Of a stretch of 64,000 nucleotides of DNA, positions 48,599 through 61,839 are shown piece after piece. Below the pieces are notes generated by a model that saw only the letters and a program-made list of their open reading frames with translations, searched no databases and was not told the origin of the DNA. Numbering within the stretch: the stretch's first letter is position 1; each line of letters opens with the position of its first letter. Source of the DNA: JAJPKK01 sp963802745 (GTDB taxonomy: Bacteria; Pseudomonadota; Alphaproteobacteria; Rhizobiales; Xanthobacteraceae); assembly GCA_963802745.1 (NCBI GenBank), contig CAWDKL010000072.1, forward strand, positions 40,244 through 104,243. Reading direction: 5' to 3'. Made by a program: the position numbers and the translations under genes.

Positions 48599-48907
48599 TC
48601 AGTCCTTCTTCTTGCCCTGCGGGCCGCCGCTTTTTTCCTTGCTCTTCTCCTTGCCCTTGGCGGCGCCGTCCGCGGCGGCGGGCGAGGCGGGCTTGTCGGC
48701 CGCGGCCGCCTTCTTGTACGACTCGCTGCGGTAGTCGGTCGCGTAGAAGCCCGAGCCCTTGAAAACAATCGCCGCCCCGGGGCCGATCAGCCGCCGCAGC
48801 TTCAACTTGCCGCACTCGGGACACTTTCGCTGGGCAGCCTCGGTCATGGAATGAAAGAGCTCGAACTGGTGTTGGCAGGCGTCGCAGATGTAATCGTAGG
48901 TGGGCAT
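48599..48907 (-). CDS. FmdB-family zinc ribbon protein
   Basis: A 102-residue protein starting MPTYDYICDACQHQFE and containing CPECGKLKLRRL, the CXXC pairs of an FmdB/CxxC ribbon, followed by GSGFYATDYRSESYKKA and a Lys/Ala-rich tail. Regulatory or RNA-related roles are suggested for the family but unproven. It follows grpE on the same strand with 35 bases between. Confidence 0.87.
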   Translation of the reverse strand: MPTYDYICDACQHQFELFHSMTEAAQRKCPECGKLKLRRLIGPGAAIVFKGSGFYATDYRSESYKKAAAADKPASPAAADGAAKGKEKSKEKSGGPQGKKKD

Positions 48908-48933
48908 GGCTTATTCCAGTTGGTTGGCAGTTT

Positions 48934-48969
48934 CCCCTCACCCTAACCCTCTCCCGGAGGGAGAGGGGA
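48934..48969. repeat. CCCTCACCC/CCCTCTCCC repeat supplying the grpE stop codon
   Basis: CCCCTCACCCTAACCCTCTC followed by CCGGAGGGAGAGG. On the minus strand it is translated as SPLPPGEG and the TAG stop of grpE lies in CCCTAACCC. Confidence 0.75.
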
Positions 48970-49534
48970 ACTATCGGTCGAAACAATCACCTGGCTCGGC
49001 CGCACCACGCGGTCGAACAGTTCAAAGCCGGGTCGGACCACAAACAGCACCGTGTGGGCCGGATACTCCTGGCTGGGCTGCTGCGAAAGGGCCTCGTGCA
49101 GGTGCGGATTGAACGGCTTGTGCAGGGCGTCGATCCGCAGGCAGTGGTAGCGTCCAGCACGCCGTCGAACTGCTGCAAGACCATCTTGATCCCCTCCAAG
49201 AGGCTGGCGGCGTCGTGGCTCTTGTCCGCCGCGGCGACCGCCCGCTCGATATTGTCCAACACCGGCAAAAGGTCGCTCAAGAGCGGCAAGTTGGCATAGC
49301 GGCGATGTTCGTCGATTTCGCGGGCGGCCCGCTTGCGGTAGTTTTCCAGTTCGGCCTGGCTGCGGAGCACGCGGTCCTTGGCCCCCTCGAGGTCGGTCCG
49401 CAACTGCTCCAAGAGGTTTGCCGGTTCCGCGGCCGCATTATCGCCGACCGCATCGGCAGGCTGGCCTTCACTGGCCGGGGGGTCGGCGCCGCCGTAGCGG
49501 GCCGATCGTCGTGGTGTGGCTTGTGTTTGGTCAT
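48943..49534 (-). CDS. grpE: GrpE nucleotide-exchange factor, frameshifted
   Basis: The Hsp70 exchange factor. It starts MTKHKPHHDDRPA. After a shift near 49,415 it reads MEQLRTDLEGAKDRVLRSQA, ELENYRKRAAREIDEHRRYA and LLPVLDNIERAVAAADKSHD (the GrpE coiled coil), then after a shift near 49,147 it ends with HKPFNPHLHEALSQQPSQEY and HTVLFVVRPGFELFDRVVRP (the beta-wing). The last residues SSPLPPGEG come from the repeat at 48,934. It follows dnaJ by 8 bases on the same strand. Confidence 0.92.
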
Positions 49535-49542
49535 GGCAGCTT

Positions 49543-50670
49543 CTACGGTTCCGGGTGAAAATACTCCGTGAGCTTGGCGAGGAAGCTCTTGCACTTGGGG
49601 GAAACGTGGCTGTTTTCGATGTCCGCCAACTCCCGCAACAACTCCTCGTGGCGCGAAGTCAGCTTCTTCGGCACTTCGAGGACCAGTTGCACGAGGAGGT
49701 CGCCGCGGCCGTGATAGCGGGGATCGGGCATTCCCCGGCCCCGCAAGGTGAGAACGTCGCCGGGTTGCGAGCCGGCGGGAATGGTCAACTCCTCGCAGCC
49801 GTCCAACGTGGGCACCTCGATGACCGCCCCCAAGGCGGCCTGGGCGTAGCCGATGGGCACGTGGCAAATCAGCCGGCGGCCGTCGCGATGAAAGAGCGGA
49901 TGCTCCTTCATGTGGATGACGCAGTAGCAATCGCCGGGCCGGCCGCCGGCCGGGCTCGGCTCGCCCTCGCCGGAGAGCCGCAGTTGCGTGCCGCTGTCCA
50001 CGCCGGCGGGGATATCGACCTTGCGCGTCACGCGGCGGAGCACGAAGCCGCTGCCGCGGCACTCTGCGCATCGCTGCCGGATCACCTTGCCGCTGCCGTG
50101 GCAGGAGGGGCAGGTGGTTTGCATGGAGAAGATGCCGGCGGATTGCACGACCGCCCCGTGGCCGCCGCAGTAGGAGCAGACCTCGGGCTTGGTTCCGGGC
50201 TTGGCGCCAAGCCGCCGCAGGTGTCGCACTTCTCATGGCGTTGGAACTGGACGATCTTGGCGGTGTTGTGGGCGGCCTCCAAGAGGTCCATCTCGACGTC
50301 GCAGCGGATGTCGGCGCCTTTGCGTGCGCGGCGGCCGCCGCCGCGCTGGCCGAAGAAATCGCCGAAGAGCCCTTCGCCGAGGATATCGCCGAAGGCGGCG
50401 AAGATGTCGCCGATGTCGTGGAACTGCGGGTGCGCCGCCGCCCTCCAGCCCGGCGTGGCCGTAGTGGTCGTAGGCCGCCCGCTTGTCCGGATGGCTGAGG
50501 ACCTCGAAGGCCTCGGCGGCCTCCTTGAACCTGGCGACGGCCTCCTCGTCGCCCGGATTGCGGTCCGGGTGATGCTGCAAGGCGAGCTTGCGATAGGCTT
50601 CGGCGATCTGGCCCTTGCTGGCGGCGCGCTCGACGCCCAGGACCTCATAATAGTCGCGTTTGGTGGCCAT
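49543..50670 (-). CDS. dnaJ: DnaJ (Hsp40) co-chaperone, frameshifted
   Basis: The J-domain is MATKRDYYEVLGVERAASKG with HPDRNPGDEEAVARFKEAAE. The Gly/Phe-rich part reads GDILGEGLFGDFFGQRGGG, the four zinc motifs CDTCGG, CSYCGGHG, CPSCHGSG and CAECRGSG follow, then the substrate-binding beta domains (VDIPAGVDSGTQLRLSGEGE). Shifts near 50,445 and 50,215 split it. GroEL lies upstream and grpE downstream on the same strand. Confidence 0.93.
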
Positions 50671-50720
50671 CGTCGCCATGGGCCCGTGGATCCGCCTGTC
50701 GCTCCGGGAGAAGGCCCCCG

Positions 50721-50783
50721 TAGGTTATGCTTCAGCATAACATAACGTCTTGCAGACGCAGTGTTATGCTAAAGCATAACCTA
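50721..50783. repeat. nested palindrome TAGGTTATGC...GCATAACCTA
   Basis: Outer arms TAGGTTATGC and GCATAACCTA frame inner TTCAGCATAACA and a GTCTTGCAGAC hairpin. Same family as 61,786. It separates dnaJ from groEL. Confidence 0.7.
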
Positions 50784-50811
50784 CACCGGCCCTCAAGGTC
50801 TTCTCCACTGC

Positions 50812-50848
50812 GCCCTCACCCTGACCCTCTCCCGGAGGGAGAGGGGAC
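50812..50848. repeat. CCCTCACCC/CCCTCTCCC palindromic repeat
   Basis: CCCTCACCCTGACCCTCTCC then CGGAGGGAGAGGGGA, same family as at 31,192. It lies just after the groEL stop. Confidence 0.75.
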
Positions 50849-50881
50849 CGGGCGCGGCTGCTCGCCAAGCGGCACTCCCCC

Positions 50882-52501
<1,620 letters not shown>

Positions 52502-52577
52502 GATGGCGAGTCCTTCATCATGTTGGTGGTTCGAAAGTGTCGCCGCTCGCGGCGAGTTGCCGCGCACGCACGGCAGG

Positions 52578-52877
52578 TTACTGGACGACCTTGGCCAGGA
52601 TGTCGGTCTCGCGCAGGATCTTGATCTCGCGGCCGTCGAGCTCGATGTCCGAGCCGGCGTACTTGCCATAGATGACCTCGTCGCCGACGGCCACCGAGAG
52701 CTTGCCGCGCTCGCCGCTGTCGAGCAGTTTGCCCGGCCCGATGGCCAGGACGCAGCCGCGCTGCGGCTTTTCCTTGGCGGTGTCGGGCAGGACGATGCCG
52801 CCGGCAGTCATTTCCTCCGCTTCCACCGGTTCCACGACAACACGATCATCCAACGGCCGCAAGTTGATGTCTTTCAT
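52578..52877 (-). CDS. groES: co-chaperonin GroES
   Basis: A 99-residue protein with no frameshift: MKDINLRPLDDRVVVEPVEA, the mobile loop EMTAGGIVLPDTAKEKPQRG, and GDEVIYGKYAGSDIELDGRE. It caps GroEL. It lies between the two groEL genes, 77 bases before the next. Confidence 0.96.
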   Translation of the reverse strand: MKDINLRPLDDRVVVEPVEAEEMTAGGIVLPDTAKEKPQRGCVLAIGPGKLLDSGERGKLSVAVGDEVIYGKYAGSDIELDGREIKILRETDILAKVVQ

Positions 52878-52926
52878 CGTCGTATTCCTTTGATCTACAT
52901 GGTTCTGAATGTGATTCGTGACATGT

Positions 52927-53040
52927 CCCTCTGCCTCCGGGAGAGGGTTAGGGTGAGGGCCGCCTCCGAACTCATCACTGGGTTTCCTTCGACTAACGCT
53001 CGTCGCCCTCACCCTGGCCCTCTCCCGGAGGAAGGGGACG
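52927..53040. repeat. two CCCTCACCC/CCCTCTCCC repeats between groES and groEL
   Basis: Opposite-facing copies at 52,927-52,960 and 53,006-53,040 flank about 45 bases. Same family as at 31,192. Confidence 0.75.
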
Positions 53041-53048
53041 AAAACGCA

Positions 53049-54740
<1,692 letters not shown>

Positions 54741-55219
54741 AGCGGATTTCCTCCTCGTGCTGGCTCTTGCGGGTTCCCACACGGCATACCACGACCACAA
54801 TTGGCAGCCGACTGCAAATTTGCCCAGAAGGGAAGCAAGCAGCGTGCCAATATCACGTCCCGAAACTGTAAGTTGCCTCTTGCCAATTGGTTACAGCGAT
54901 TGACCCGGACAAACGGCCCCCACCCCTGCCGGCGGCAGGCCCAAGGACATGTCATTTTGGCAGTAAGGCACGCCTCGCATCCCGCGGTCCGAAGCGTCCG
55001 CCAATTCACCCATCGACCCACCCAAAGGCATGGCAAGGCATGAACAAGGGAGGCTGGCCCGGTGAGGTTCCGCAACCTAGCCTTTCCTGTAGTGCCCACG
55101 AAGTCACCCGCAGGTCAACTCGGTGATCGCGCACATTCTGACGGCCAGCGGTGAAGGTCGAAAAGCGATGGCCGACGGGCGGCGCTGAGAGGATGTTTTT
55201 CTCTGCTGCGGAGGACGGA
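54741..55219. other. divergent intergenic region between groEL and the hybrid kinase
   Basis: About 480 bases between two diverging genes. It holds the sigma-54-type site listed at 54,833 and must hold a promoter for the kinase. I do not see a CIRCE element (TTAGCACTC-N9-GAGTGCTAA). Confidence 0.5.
54833..54850 (-). promoter_or_regulatory. sigma-54 (RpoN) promoter-like site ahead of groEL
   Basis: On the minus strand TTGGCACGCTGCTTGCTT matches the sigma-54 consensus TTGGCACG-N4-TTGC, with GG and GC exactly 12 bases apart. Its -12 element lies about 93 bases before the GTG of the first groEL. No enhancer-binding protein gene is seen nearby. Confidence 0.6.
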
Positions 55220-58218
55220 ATGATGTTGGCTCGCTTGCGAAGCACCTACCTTAGTCGTTGCAACTGCGGTTTCATGGCGCTGGCCGCGGCGGCCCTCTCG
55301 GGCTGCTACGCCCTCAGCCAGGGCAACTACGTGCTCTTCCACACGCTGGTGGAATTGTCGGCGGCCATCATTTCCTGCGCGGTCTTCATTTTCTTCTGGA
55401 ATACCCGCCGCTATCTGGATAACGGTTTCTTCCTGTTCATCGCGGTGATGTGCCTTGTCGCCGGGGCCTTGGATCTGACGCACGCCCTGGCATACCCGGG
55501 GCTCTCGATTATCCCGGGGACCACCGGAAACGAATCCATCCAGGCGAAAACGCTTGGTCGCTGGATTTGCAGTCTCTCGTTTCTCGTCGCCCCCTTGTTC
55601 CTGCGACGGAAGATCAATCTGCCCGTCACGATGGCGATGTATGTCGCGGTGTTGGCCTTGGCGCTGGCGGCCATCTTCCGTTGGCACATCTTGCCGACGT
55701 GTTACGTTCCCGGGGGAGGGATGGCCGGCTTCGAGCAGTTCGCCAGGGGCACCAATGGCGTGCTGTTCCTTGCCGCCGCTACCCTGTTGGCGAGAAAGCG
55801 AATCGCCTTGGAGGCCGGTGTTTTCCGACTCCTGTTTGCGGCATTGCTGGTAAGCGCGGCGTCGGAGTTCATGTCCGCCATCTCCGGTGATTTCTACGGG
55901 TTGCTGAAGGTGCTTGCCCATTTGTCCCAGGTGGTGTCGTTGTATCTCATCTACAGGGCGCTGGTCAACGTGAGCCTGACGAAGCTCTGCGACCTTGCTT
56001 TCCGCGACTTGAAGCAGAGCCAGGAGGCCTTGCGCAAAGAGCGCGATTTCATCGCCGGGATACTGGAGACGAGCGGCACGCTGTTGATGGTGTGTGATGC
56101 CAAAGGCCGCGTGATCCGTTTCAATCGAGGCTGCGAGCGCGTTACCGGCTACCTGGCCGACGAAATCCTGGGCCAGAACCTCTGGGAGTGCCCCGATCCG
56201 CCGGAGCAGAGCGCCGCGGTCCGGGCGATCTTCGATGAGTTGTGTGTCGACGTGCTTTCCGATCGGCCGGCGAAATTTGTCGTCGCCAAGGACGGCAGCC
56301 GGCGTATGGTGCAGTGGTTCGACACCGTCCTGCGGGATGCCCAAGGGGCGGTGGAATCCATCGCCTTCACCGGCCTCGACGTCACCGAGCAACGGCAGGC
56401 CGAGGAAAGCCGCGCCCGCTCGTTGCGGCGACTCGCGGGGGTCAACCGGCTCCAGGAAGACCTGCTGCTGCCGGCGTCGCTGGAGGAGAAGTTCAAGAAG
56501 ATCGCCGACGCCGCGGTGGAACTGATCGAATTGGATTTCTGCCGCATCTGGCTGGTCGAGCCGGGAGACCTTTGCAACACCGGCTGAGCCACGCGGCGGC
56601 AACCGCGGGATGTCACGCCTGCCGACGCCACGACAAGTGCCTCCACCTGATGGCCAGCTCGGGGCGGTATACCCAAACCAACGACGGTCAGCAGCGTATC
56701 CCCCTGGACGTCTGCAAAATTGGTCGCATCGGCTGCGACGAGCAGAAATGCTTCGTCACCAACGACATCGCCGCCGATCCCTGCGTGGCCGATCTGAGGG
56801 ACTGCATGGCATGGAGTGGTATATCCGAAAGCCTCGGCGTCCCTTCGGCGCGGCCGATCCAAGTTGGGTCGAACGCCTCGGACTGGTGTCCTTCGCCGGC
56901 TACCGACTGCACGATGCCCGCGGCAACACCACCGGCGTGCTGGCGGCGTTTGCCAAGGCCCCATTACGGAAGAGAGCGACGCTTTTCTCGCCAACCTGGC
57001 CGACACAACCTCGAAGGTGATCGTCGATCACCACGCCGGCGCGGAACTCCGCCAGTCGCAAAAGCTCGAGGGCGTGGGACAACTGGCCGGGGGAATCGCC
57101 CATGAATTCAACAACCTCCTGCAGGTGATCGGCGGCTACACCCGCTGCGTCCTCGGCGAACTTCCTCCCGATCAGCAGGCGCACGGCAACCTGTCGCAGG
57201 TCCTCAAGGCGTCCGACCGGGCCGCGGCCCTCACCCGGCAATTGCTCGGCTTCAGCCGCCGCTCGGCCATCCAGCCCAAAAACACCGATGCCAACACGGT
57301 CGTCCGCGATCTGGCCAAGCTCGTGCAACCCCTCATCGGCGAGCACATCGCCCTGAAGCTGGCCCTGGGCGAGAACGTGGGAAACGTCTATGCCGACGCC
57401 GGCGAATTGCAGCAGGCGTTGCTGAACCTCTGCGTCAACGCCCGCGACGCCATGGGGGCGCCGACCGACGGCCATTCCGGCGGCACCCTGGTGCTGAAGA
57501 CCGAGCGCGTGGTCATCACCGAATCCCTCTGGGCCCCCGAGTTCGAGCTGGCCGCCGGAACGTACGTCGTCTTCACCGTTTCCGACACCGGCTCGGGAAT
57601 CCCCCGCGACATCCTGCCGCGCATCTTCGAGCCCTTCTTCACGACCAAGGAGGTGGGCAAGGGAGCGGCCTGGGGCTGGCCATGGTCCACGGCATCATGC
57701 GACAACACAAAGGGGCCATCCACGTCTACAGCGAAGTGGGCACGGGCACGGTGTTCCGCTTGTACTTGCCTGTCGGCGGCGACCACCCCGTGGAACGCGC
57801 CGCGAAGAACCCCTCGCCATCCCTCACGGCAGCGAGACGATCTTGGTGGCGGAGGACGACCCGACCGTGCGGAAGATCACCATCCGCACCTTGAAAGACG
57901 CCGGCTACACGGTGCTGGCCGCCTGCGACGGCCAAGAGGCGGTGCGGATGTTCCAGGAGAACCGCGCCGCGATCGCCTTGGTCCTGCTGGACGTGGTCAT
58001 GCCGCGGATGTCCGGCCACGAGGCCCATCGCCGCATCAGGGAACTGGCGCCGGAGACCAAGGTGGTGTTTTGCACCGGTTACGACCGGGATACCGCCCAG
58101 TGCGACGGCCTGTTCGGCGAGGACGTGCCGCTGGTCCAGAAGCCGTTCACCGCGCATGCCTTGTTGTGCCGTGGTGCGTGAGGTCCTCGATGCCCCGGCG
58201 CCGTGCCAAACCACGTAA
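55220..58218 (+). CDS. MASE3-PAS-GAF hybrid histidine kinase, frameshifted
   Basis: Eight or so membrane segments (about residues 17-250, MASE3-like: WNTRRYLDNGFFLFIAVMCL, ALDLTHALAYPGLSI) lead to a PAS domain (RDFIAGILETSGTLLMVCDA), then a GAF domain with CLHLMASSGRYTQTN and several Cys. The HisKA motif is GGIAHEFNNLLQVIGGY, HATPase has LLNLCVNARDAMGAP and SDTGSGIPRDILPRIFEPFF, and the receiver domain has SETILVAEDDPTV and LVLLDVVMPRMSGHE. Shifts lie near 56,580, 56,810, 56,970, 57,660, 57,830 and 58,165. The start has GGAGG five bases before. The stimulus is unknown. Confidence 0.85.
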
Positions 58219-58226
58219 GGGTCGGG

Positions 58227-58294
58227 TGCCACGGCTGTGTCAGCCGTGCAGACCGCGCGGAGGGCGTCGCAGCACGGCTGACACAGCCGTGGCA
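58227..58294. repeat. dispersed palindrome TGCCACGGCTGTGTCAGCCG
   Basis: Two facing copies, TGCCACGGCTGTGTCAGCCG(TGC) and GCACGGCTGACACAGCCGTG(GCA), between the converging kinase and peptidase genes. The left copy overlaps the peptidase stop. Confidence 0.7.
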
Positions 58295-59490
58295 CGCGGC
58301 CGTCCACCACGTTTCATCCCGCCGCAAGCCAGCCGCAGGGCCAGCCGGCAGCCTTGCTCGAAACTCGTCGAGGTCCAGACGCTCGGCGGTCGTGTGGGCG
58401 CCCGATTGACCGCAGCCGAGCGTGACCGTCGGGATCCCGCGGGCCGTCATCCAATTGGCGTCCAGGCCGCCGTTAGAGACCACCCGCACGGGATCGCGGC
58501 CCAGGGCGCGGACGGCCGCCTCGGCCTGCCAGCACCGAGGGATCGTCGTCGCCCAGGCGGAACGATTCGTAATCCAACCGGCCCTCGAAGCGGACCTTGC
58601 CGTGGTGGCCCAGGCTGCTATGCACGTCGCCGGCGGCCTGCCGGAAGGCACGCTCAATGGCGCGGACGATCTGGCGGCGAAAGGCGGGATCGTGACTGCG
58701 GGCCTCGGCGCGCAGGTCGGCGGCCGGCGTGACCACGTTGGTCGCCTCGCCGCCGCGGATGACGCCGATGTTGCTGGTGCCCTGCCCGGCCGCCCTTGCG
58801 GATCTGGCCGAGCCAGCGGCCGCGGTGCAAATGGGCGATGGCCAGCGCGGCGATGGTGATGGCGTTGACTCCCTCTTCGGGGGCCACACCGGCATGGCTG
58901 GCGCGACCGGTGACGTGGATGTTCACGTGATAGCCGCCGGTGGCGCCGATGGTCACCTTGTCGATCGAGCCGCCATCGAAGTTGAAGGCCAGGGCCGGTT
59001 TGCCCAGCGGGCCGAGGCTGCCGTAGCGTGCCCCGTACAGGCCGATCTCCTCCTGGACGGTCCAAAGGAAGGTCAAGGGCGGATGGGGCAGGCCGCGGCG
59101 GAGGAGCCTCCACGCGGCGTAGAGGATCACGGCCGCGCCGGCGCGGTCGTCGGCTCCCAGCGCCGTATTCTTGTCGGCGGGCACGATCCAGCGGCCGCGG
59201 CGGACCGGCCGCGCCCCGCGACACAGCGGCACGGTATCGACGTGGGCCATGAGCAGCCGCCGCTCGCCCCGCGCCGTGCCCGGCAGTTTGCAGACCAGGT
59301 TGCCGATCTGGCCCGTGCGGCGGACTGCGGCGATGGGCCTGGTCGAACGAGAGGTTTTGGTCCGGCGCCCGGCGGCGCGGAGCAGGGCGGCAATCTGCTG
59401 GCTCATCGCCTCTTCCTCGCCGCTTGGGCCTGGGATGGCCAGCAGCTTCATGACCAGGGCTTCGGCGTCTTGGAGGTTGTGCTTGAGCAT
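58240..59490 (-). CDS. M20/M42-type metallopeptidase, frameshifted
   Basis: About 400 residues: MLKHNLQDAEALVMKLLAIP, GPSGEEEAMSQQIAALL, LLMAHVDTVPLCRG (metal His-Asp), KNTALGADDRAGAAVILYAA (metal Asp), TFLWTVQEEIGLYGAR (general base Glu-Glu), FNFDGGSIDKVTIGATGGYH and GCGQSGAHTTAERLDLDEF (metal His). These are zinc-site residues of the M20/M42 clan, closest to peptidase T or tripeptidase. Shifts lie near 59,340, 58,790, 58,530 and 58,360. The C-terminus runs into the repeat at 58,227. Confidence 0.83.
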
Positions 59491-59666
59491 GATGAAGTAA
59501 GAATCCCAGGCGGTTTTCAGTTTTCGGTGTTCAGTTTTCAGTGTTCGGTTGCCTGCCTTGCTGACAACTGAACACTTCAAACGGAAAACTCCCCACATTT
59601 GCACGATGGCCGGCAGTGGGTTATGTTAGGGGAGAGAGAGTCGATTGCAAGCGTGTCGGGGGGGCG

Positions 59667-60110
59667 ATGCATTTTTTCTCGCCGGGATCATGCAGGGATC
59701 GCACACCGCCGCGGTGATGCACGACCAGGACTACCGGCGACGGATCACGAAGTTGATCGGCCCGCTTCCCCGGCGCCGACATCTACGACCCGCTGGCCAA
59801 GCACGCCCGCTCGATGGGCTACGACAAGGCCACCGGCCGCGAGGTCTTCTTCCGCCACAACGCCATGTGCCGGGAGATCGACGTGCTGCTGGCCTTCGTG
59901 CCCGAGGCCTCCATGGGCACGGCCATCGAGATGTGGGAGGCCTACCGGCACGGCGAGGCGGTGGTGGCCATCAGCCCCTTGAAGCACAATTGGGCGGTGA
60001 AGTTTCTCAGCCACGCCCTCTACGCCGACGAGGCGGAATTCGTCGCCGCCCTGGACAGCGGCCAGTTGGCGGCAAAGATCGAAGAAGTGCTGGGGAAAGG
60101 AAGGGATTAG
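59667..60110 (+). CDS. nucleoside 2-deoxyribosyltransferase-like protein, frameshifted
   Basis: Reconstructed as MHFFxAGIMQGSHTAA, DQDYRRRITKLIGPLP, then DIYDPLAKHARSMGYDKATG and FRHNAMCREIDVLLAFVPEA, SMGTAIEMWEAYRHGEAVVA. The SMGTAIEMWEA block with Glu resembles the catalytic Glu of nucleoside deoxyribosyltransferases. A run of six T near 59,675 and a C run near 59,770 shift the frame. About 148 residues. Substrate unproven. Confidence 0.65.
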
Positions 60111-60127
60111 GGATTGGGGATTAGGGA

Positions 60128-61762
60128 TTAGAGGAGCGGGGCTGCGAAACCGCAAGCGATCCGCCGCCACCCGCGGCATGGAGAACCTGTCTCTCCAATC
60201 CCTAATCCCTCGTGGGTTCTAACCCCGCAGATGTACTTCCGCCAGGCGTCCATGTGCTCCTTGCTGAGGCCGTTCTCGCGGACGATCTCCGTTCTCCACC
60301 TGGCGATCGGTCTTCGGCACGCTACGCGGACCTTCAGCGGCCGTTGGCCTCGTAGTGGAAGCGGACCTTGACCGGCGACTGGGCCGGCAGATTCGCCGGC
60401 AGACTGGCGGACCGAGCAGCGGCCGATCGGCGTGCAATCGTCGGCCGAAGGGCTTTCGCCCTCGACGATCTCCACGAGGATCGAGCGCTGGTTGGCCTTC
60501 GAGGTGCGGAAGATCCGCTTGGCCGTGACCGGCAGGGGCGTGTTGCGGGGAATGAGGATGCCGTTGCGCTTGCGGCGCGTCGAGCGGGTCGATGCCCACC
60601 ACGCCCAGGCTGTGCGAGTTGACGTTCCTGATCGTGAACGATGGCGGCTGCGCCCTGGGCGCTCGGCCAGGATCAGCCCGGCCCGCAGGGCCGCGCCGTG
60701 GGCCACCGCCTCGTCGGCGGCGACCGAGGTGTCGGGCTCCTTGCCGGAAAGCTGCTGGAGCATGTCGCGGACCATGGGCATGCGGGTGGAGCCGCCCACC
60801 AGCAGGACGCGATCCACCTGCGGCCAGTCCAGTCCCGCCGCCTTCAGCGCCTGCACCACCGTAAACCGCGTGCGATCCAGCAGGTCCTGCGTGGCCTCCT
60901 CGAACTGCTGCGCGGGTGATCTCGATCCGCGAAGCGCAGGCCGCGGTAGTCGCAGACCACGGGGGCCTTGCCGCGGGCGGAGAGGGTCCGCTTCGCGTCC
61001 TCGCACTCCAGCCACAGCTTGCCGGCCGCGTTGGGGTCCTCGCGCGGGATCGCAGCCGTGCTCGCGGCTGAACTGCTCCGCCACCAGGTCGACCAGTCGC
61101 TGGTCCCAGTCGAAGCCGCCCAGCCGCACGTCGCCGTCGGTCGCCAGGGCGAGGAACTCGCTTGCCGCGGATCTCCATCACGGTGACGTCGAAGGTGCCG
61201 CCGCCCAGGTCGTAGACCAGCACGCGCTGCGGCTTGTCGCTGCTGCCCTGCGGGGATCGAGAAAGCCTTGCTGGAAGCCGAAGGCCACCGCGGCGGCCGT
61301 CGGCTCGTTGATGATGTCCAGCACCTCGAAGCCCGCCATGTAGCCGGCGTCCTGCGTCGCCTTGCGGCGGACCTCGTCGAAATAGGCCGGCACGCGTGAT
61401 CACCACCTTGCTGAACGGGCCGATCTGCCGCGCGGCGTCCACGCGGAGCTTGTTGAGGATCCAGGGCCTGCGATGACCTCGGGCGGATATTGCTTCCCCT
61501 CCAGCGACTTGTGGAAGACGCGATGGCCCATGTCGCGCTTGACGCATTCGGCCACGTGGTCGGCTCTCGGCGATCATGGCCTTCATGGCCTCCTTGCCCA
61601 CCACCACGTCCGTGACCGTCGAAGAGCACGACGCTGGGGGTCAACCGGTCGCCCTCGGCGTTGACCAACGTGACGGGCCGGCCGCGCTCGTCCAAGTGGG
61701 CCAGCGACCGAGAAGGTGGTTCCCAGGTCGATGCCGACGGCGGGACTGGCGGAATGGGTCAT
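60128..61762 (-). CDS. Hsp70-family (DnaK-like) protein, frameshifted
   Basis: Starts MTHSASPAVGIDLGTTF, the Hsp70 phosphate-1 motif. Then ERGRPVTLVNAEGDRLTPSV, RVLVYDLGGGTFDVTVMEIR (phosphate 2), GFEVLDIINEPTAAAVAFGF (connect 1) and QVDRVLLVGGSTRMPMVRDM (adenosine). The beta-sandwich has NSHSLGVVGIDPLD and ILIPRNTPLPVTAKRIF. No C-terminal helical lid or EEVD end is visible. Shifts are frequent (about every 100-200 bases). It is downstream of a second Hsp70-like gene on the same strand. Confidence 0.83.
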
Positions 61763-61785
61763 GTTGGCGGGGCAGGGGCCGGCGG

Positions 61786-61839
61786 TAGGTTATGCTTCAG
61801 CATAACGAAGTGAGTTCCGTTATGCTAAAGCATAACCTA
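61786..61839. repeat. nested palindrome TAGGTTATGC...GCATAACCTA, second copy
   Basis: Outer arms TAGGTTATGCTTCAGCATAA and TTATGCTAAAGCATAACCTA, with central GAAGTGAGTTC. Same family as 50,721. Lies between the two Hsp70-like genes and touches the stop of the upstream one. Confidence 0.7.

Noticed and set aside
54780..54900. A CIRCE heat-shock operator before groEL
   Set aside because: No TTAGCACTC and GAGTGCTAA pair is present in the leader. Only a trivial GCAAATTTGC palindrome and the sigma-54-like site are seen.
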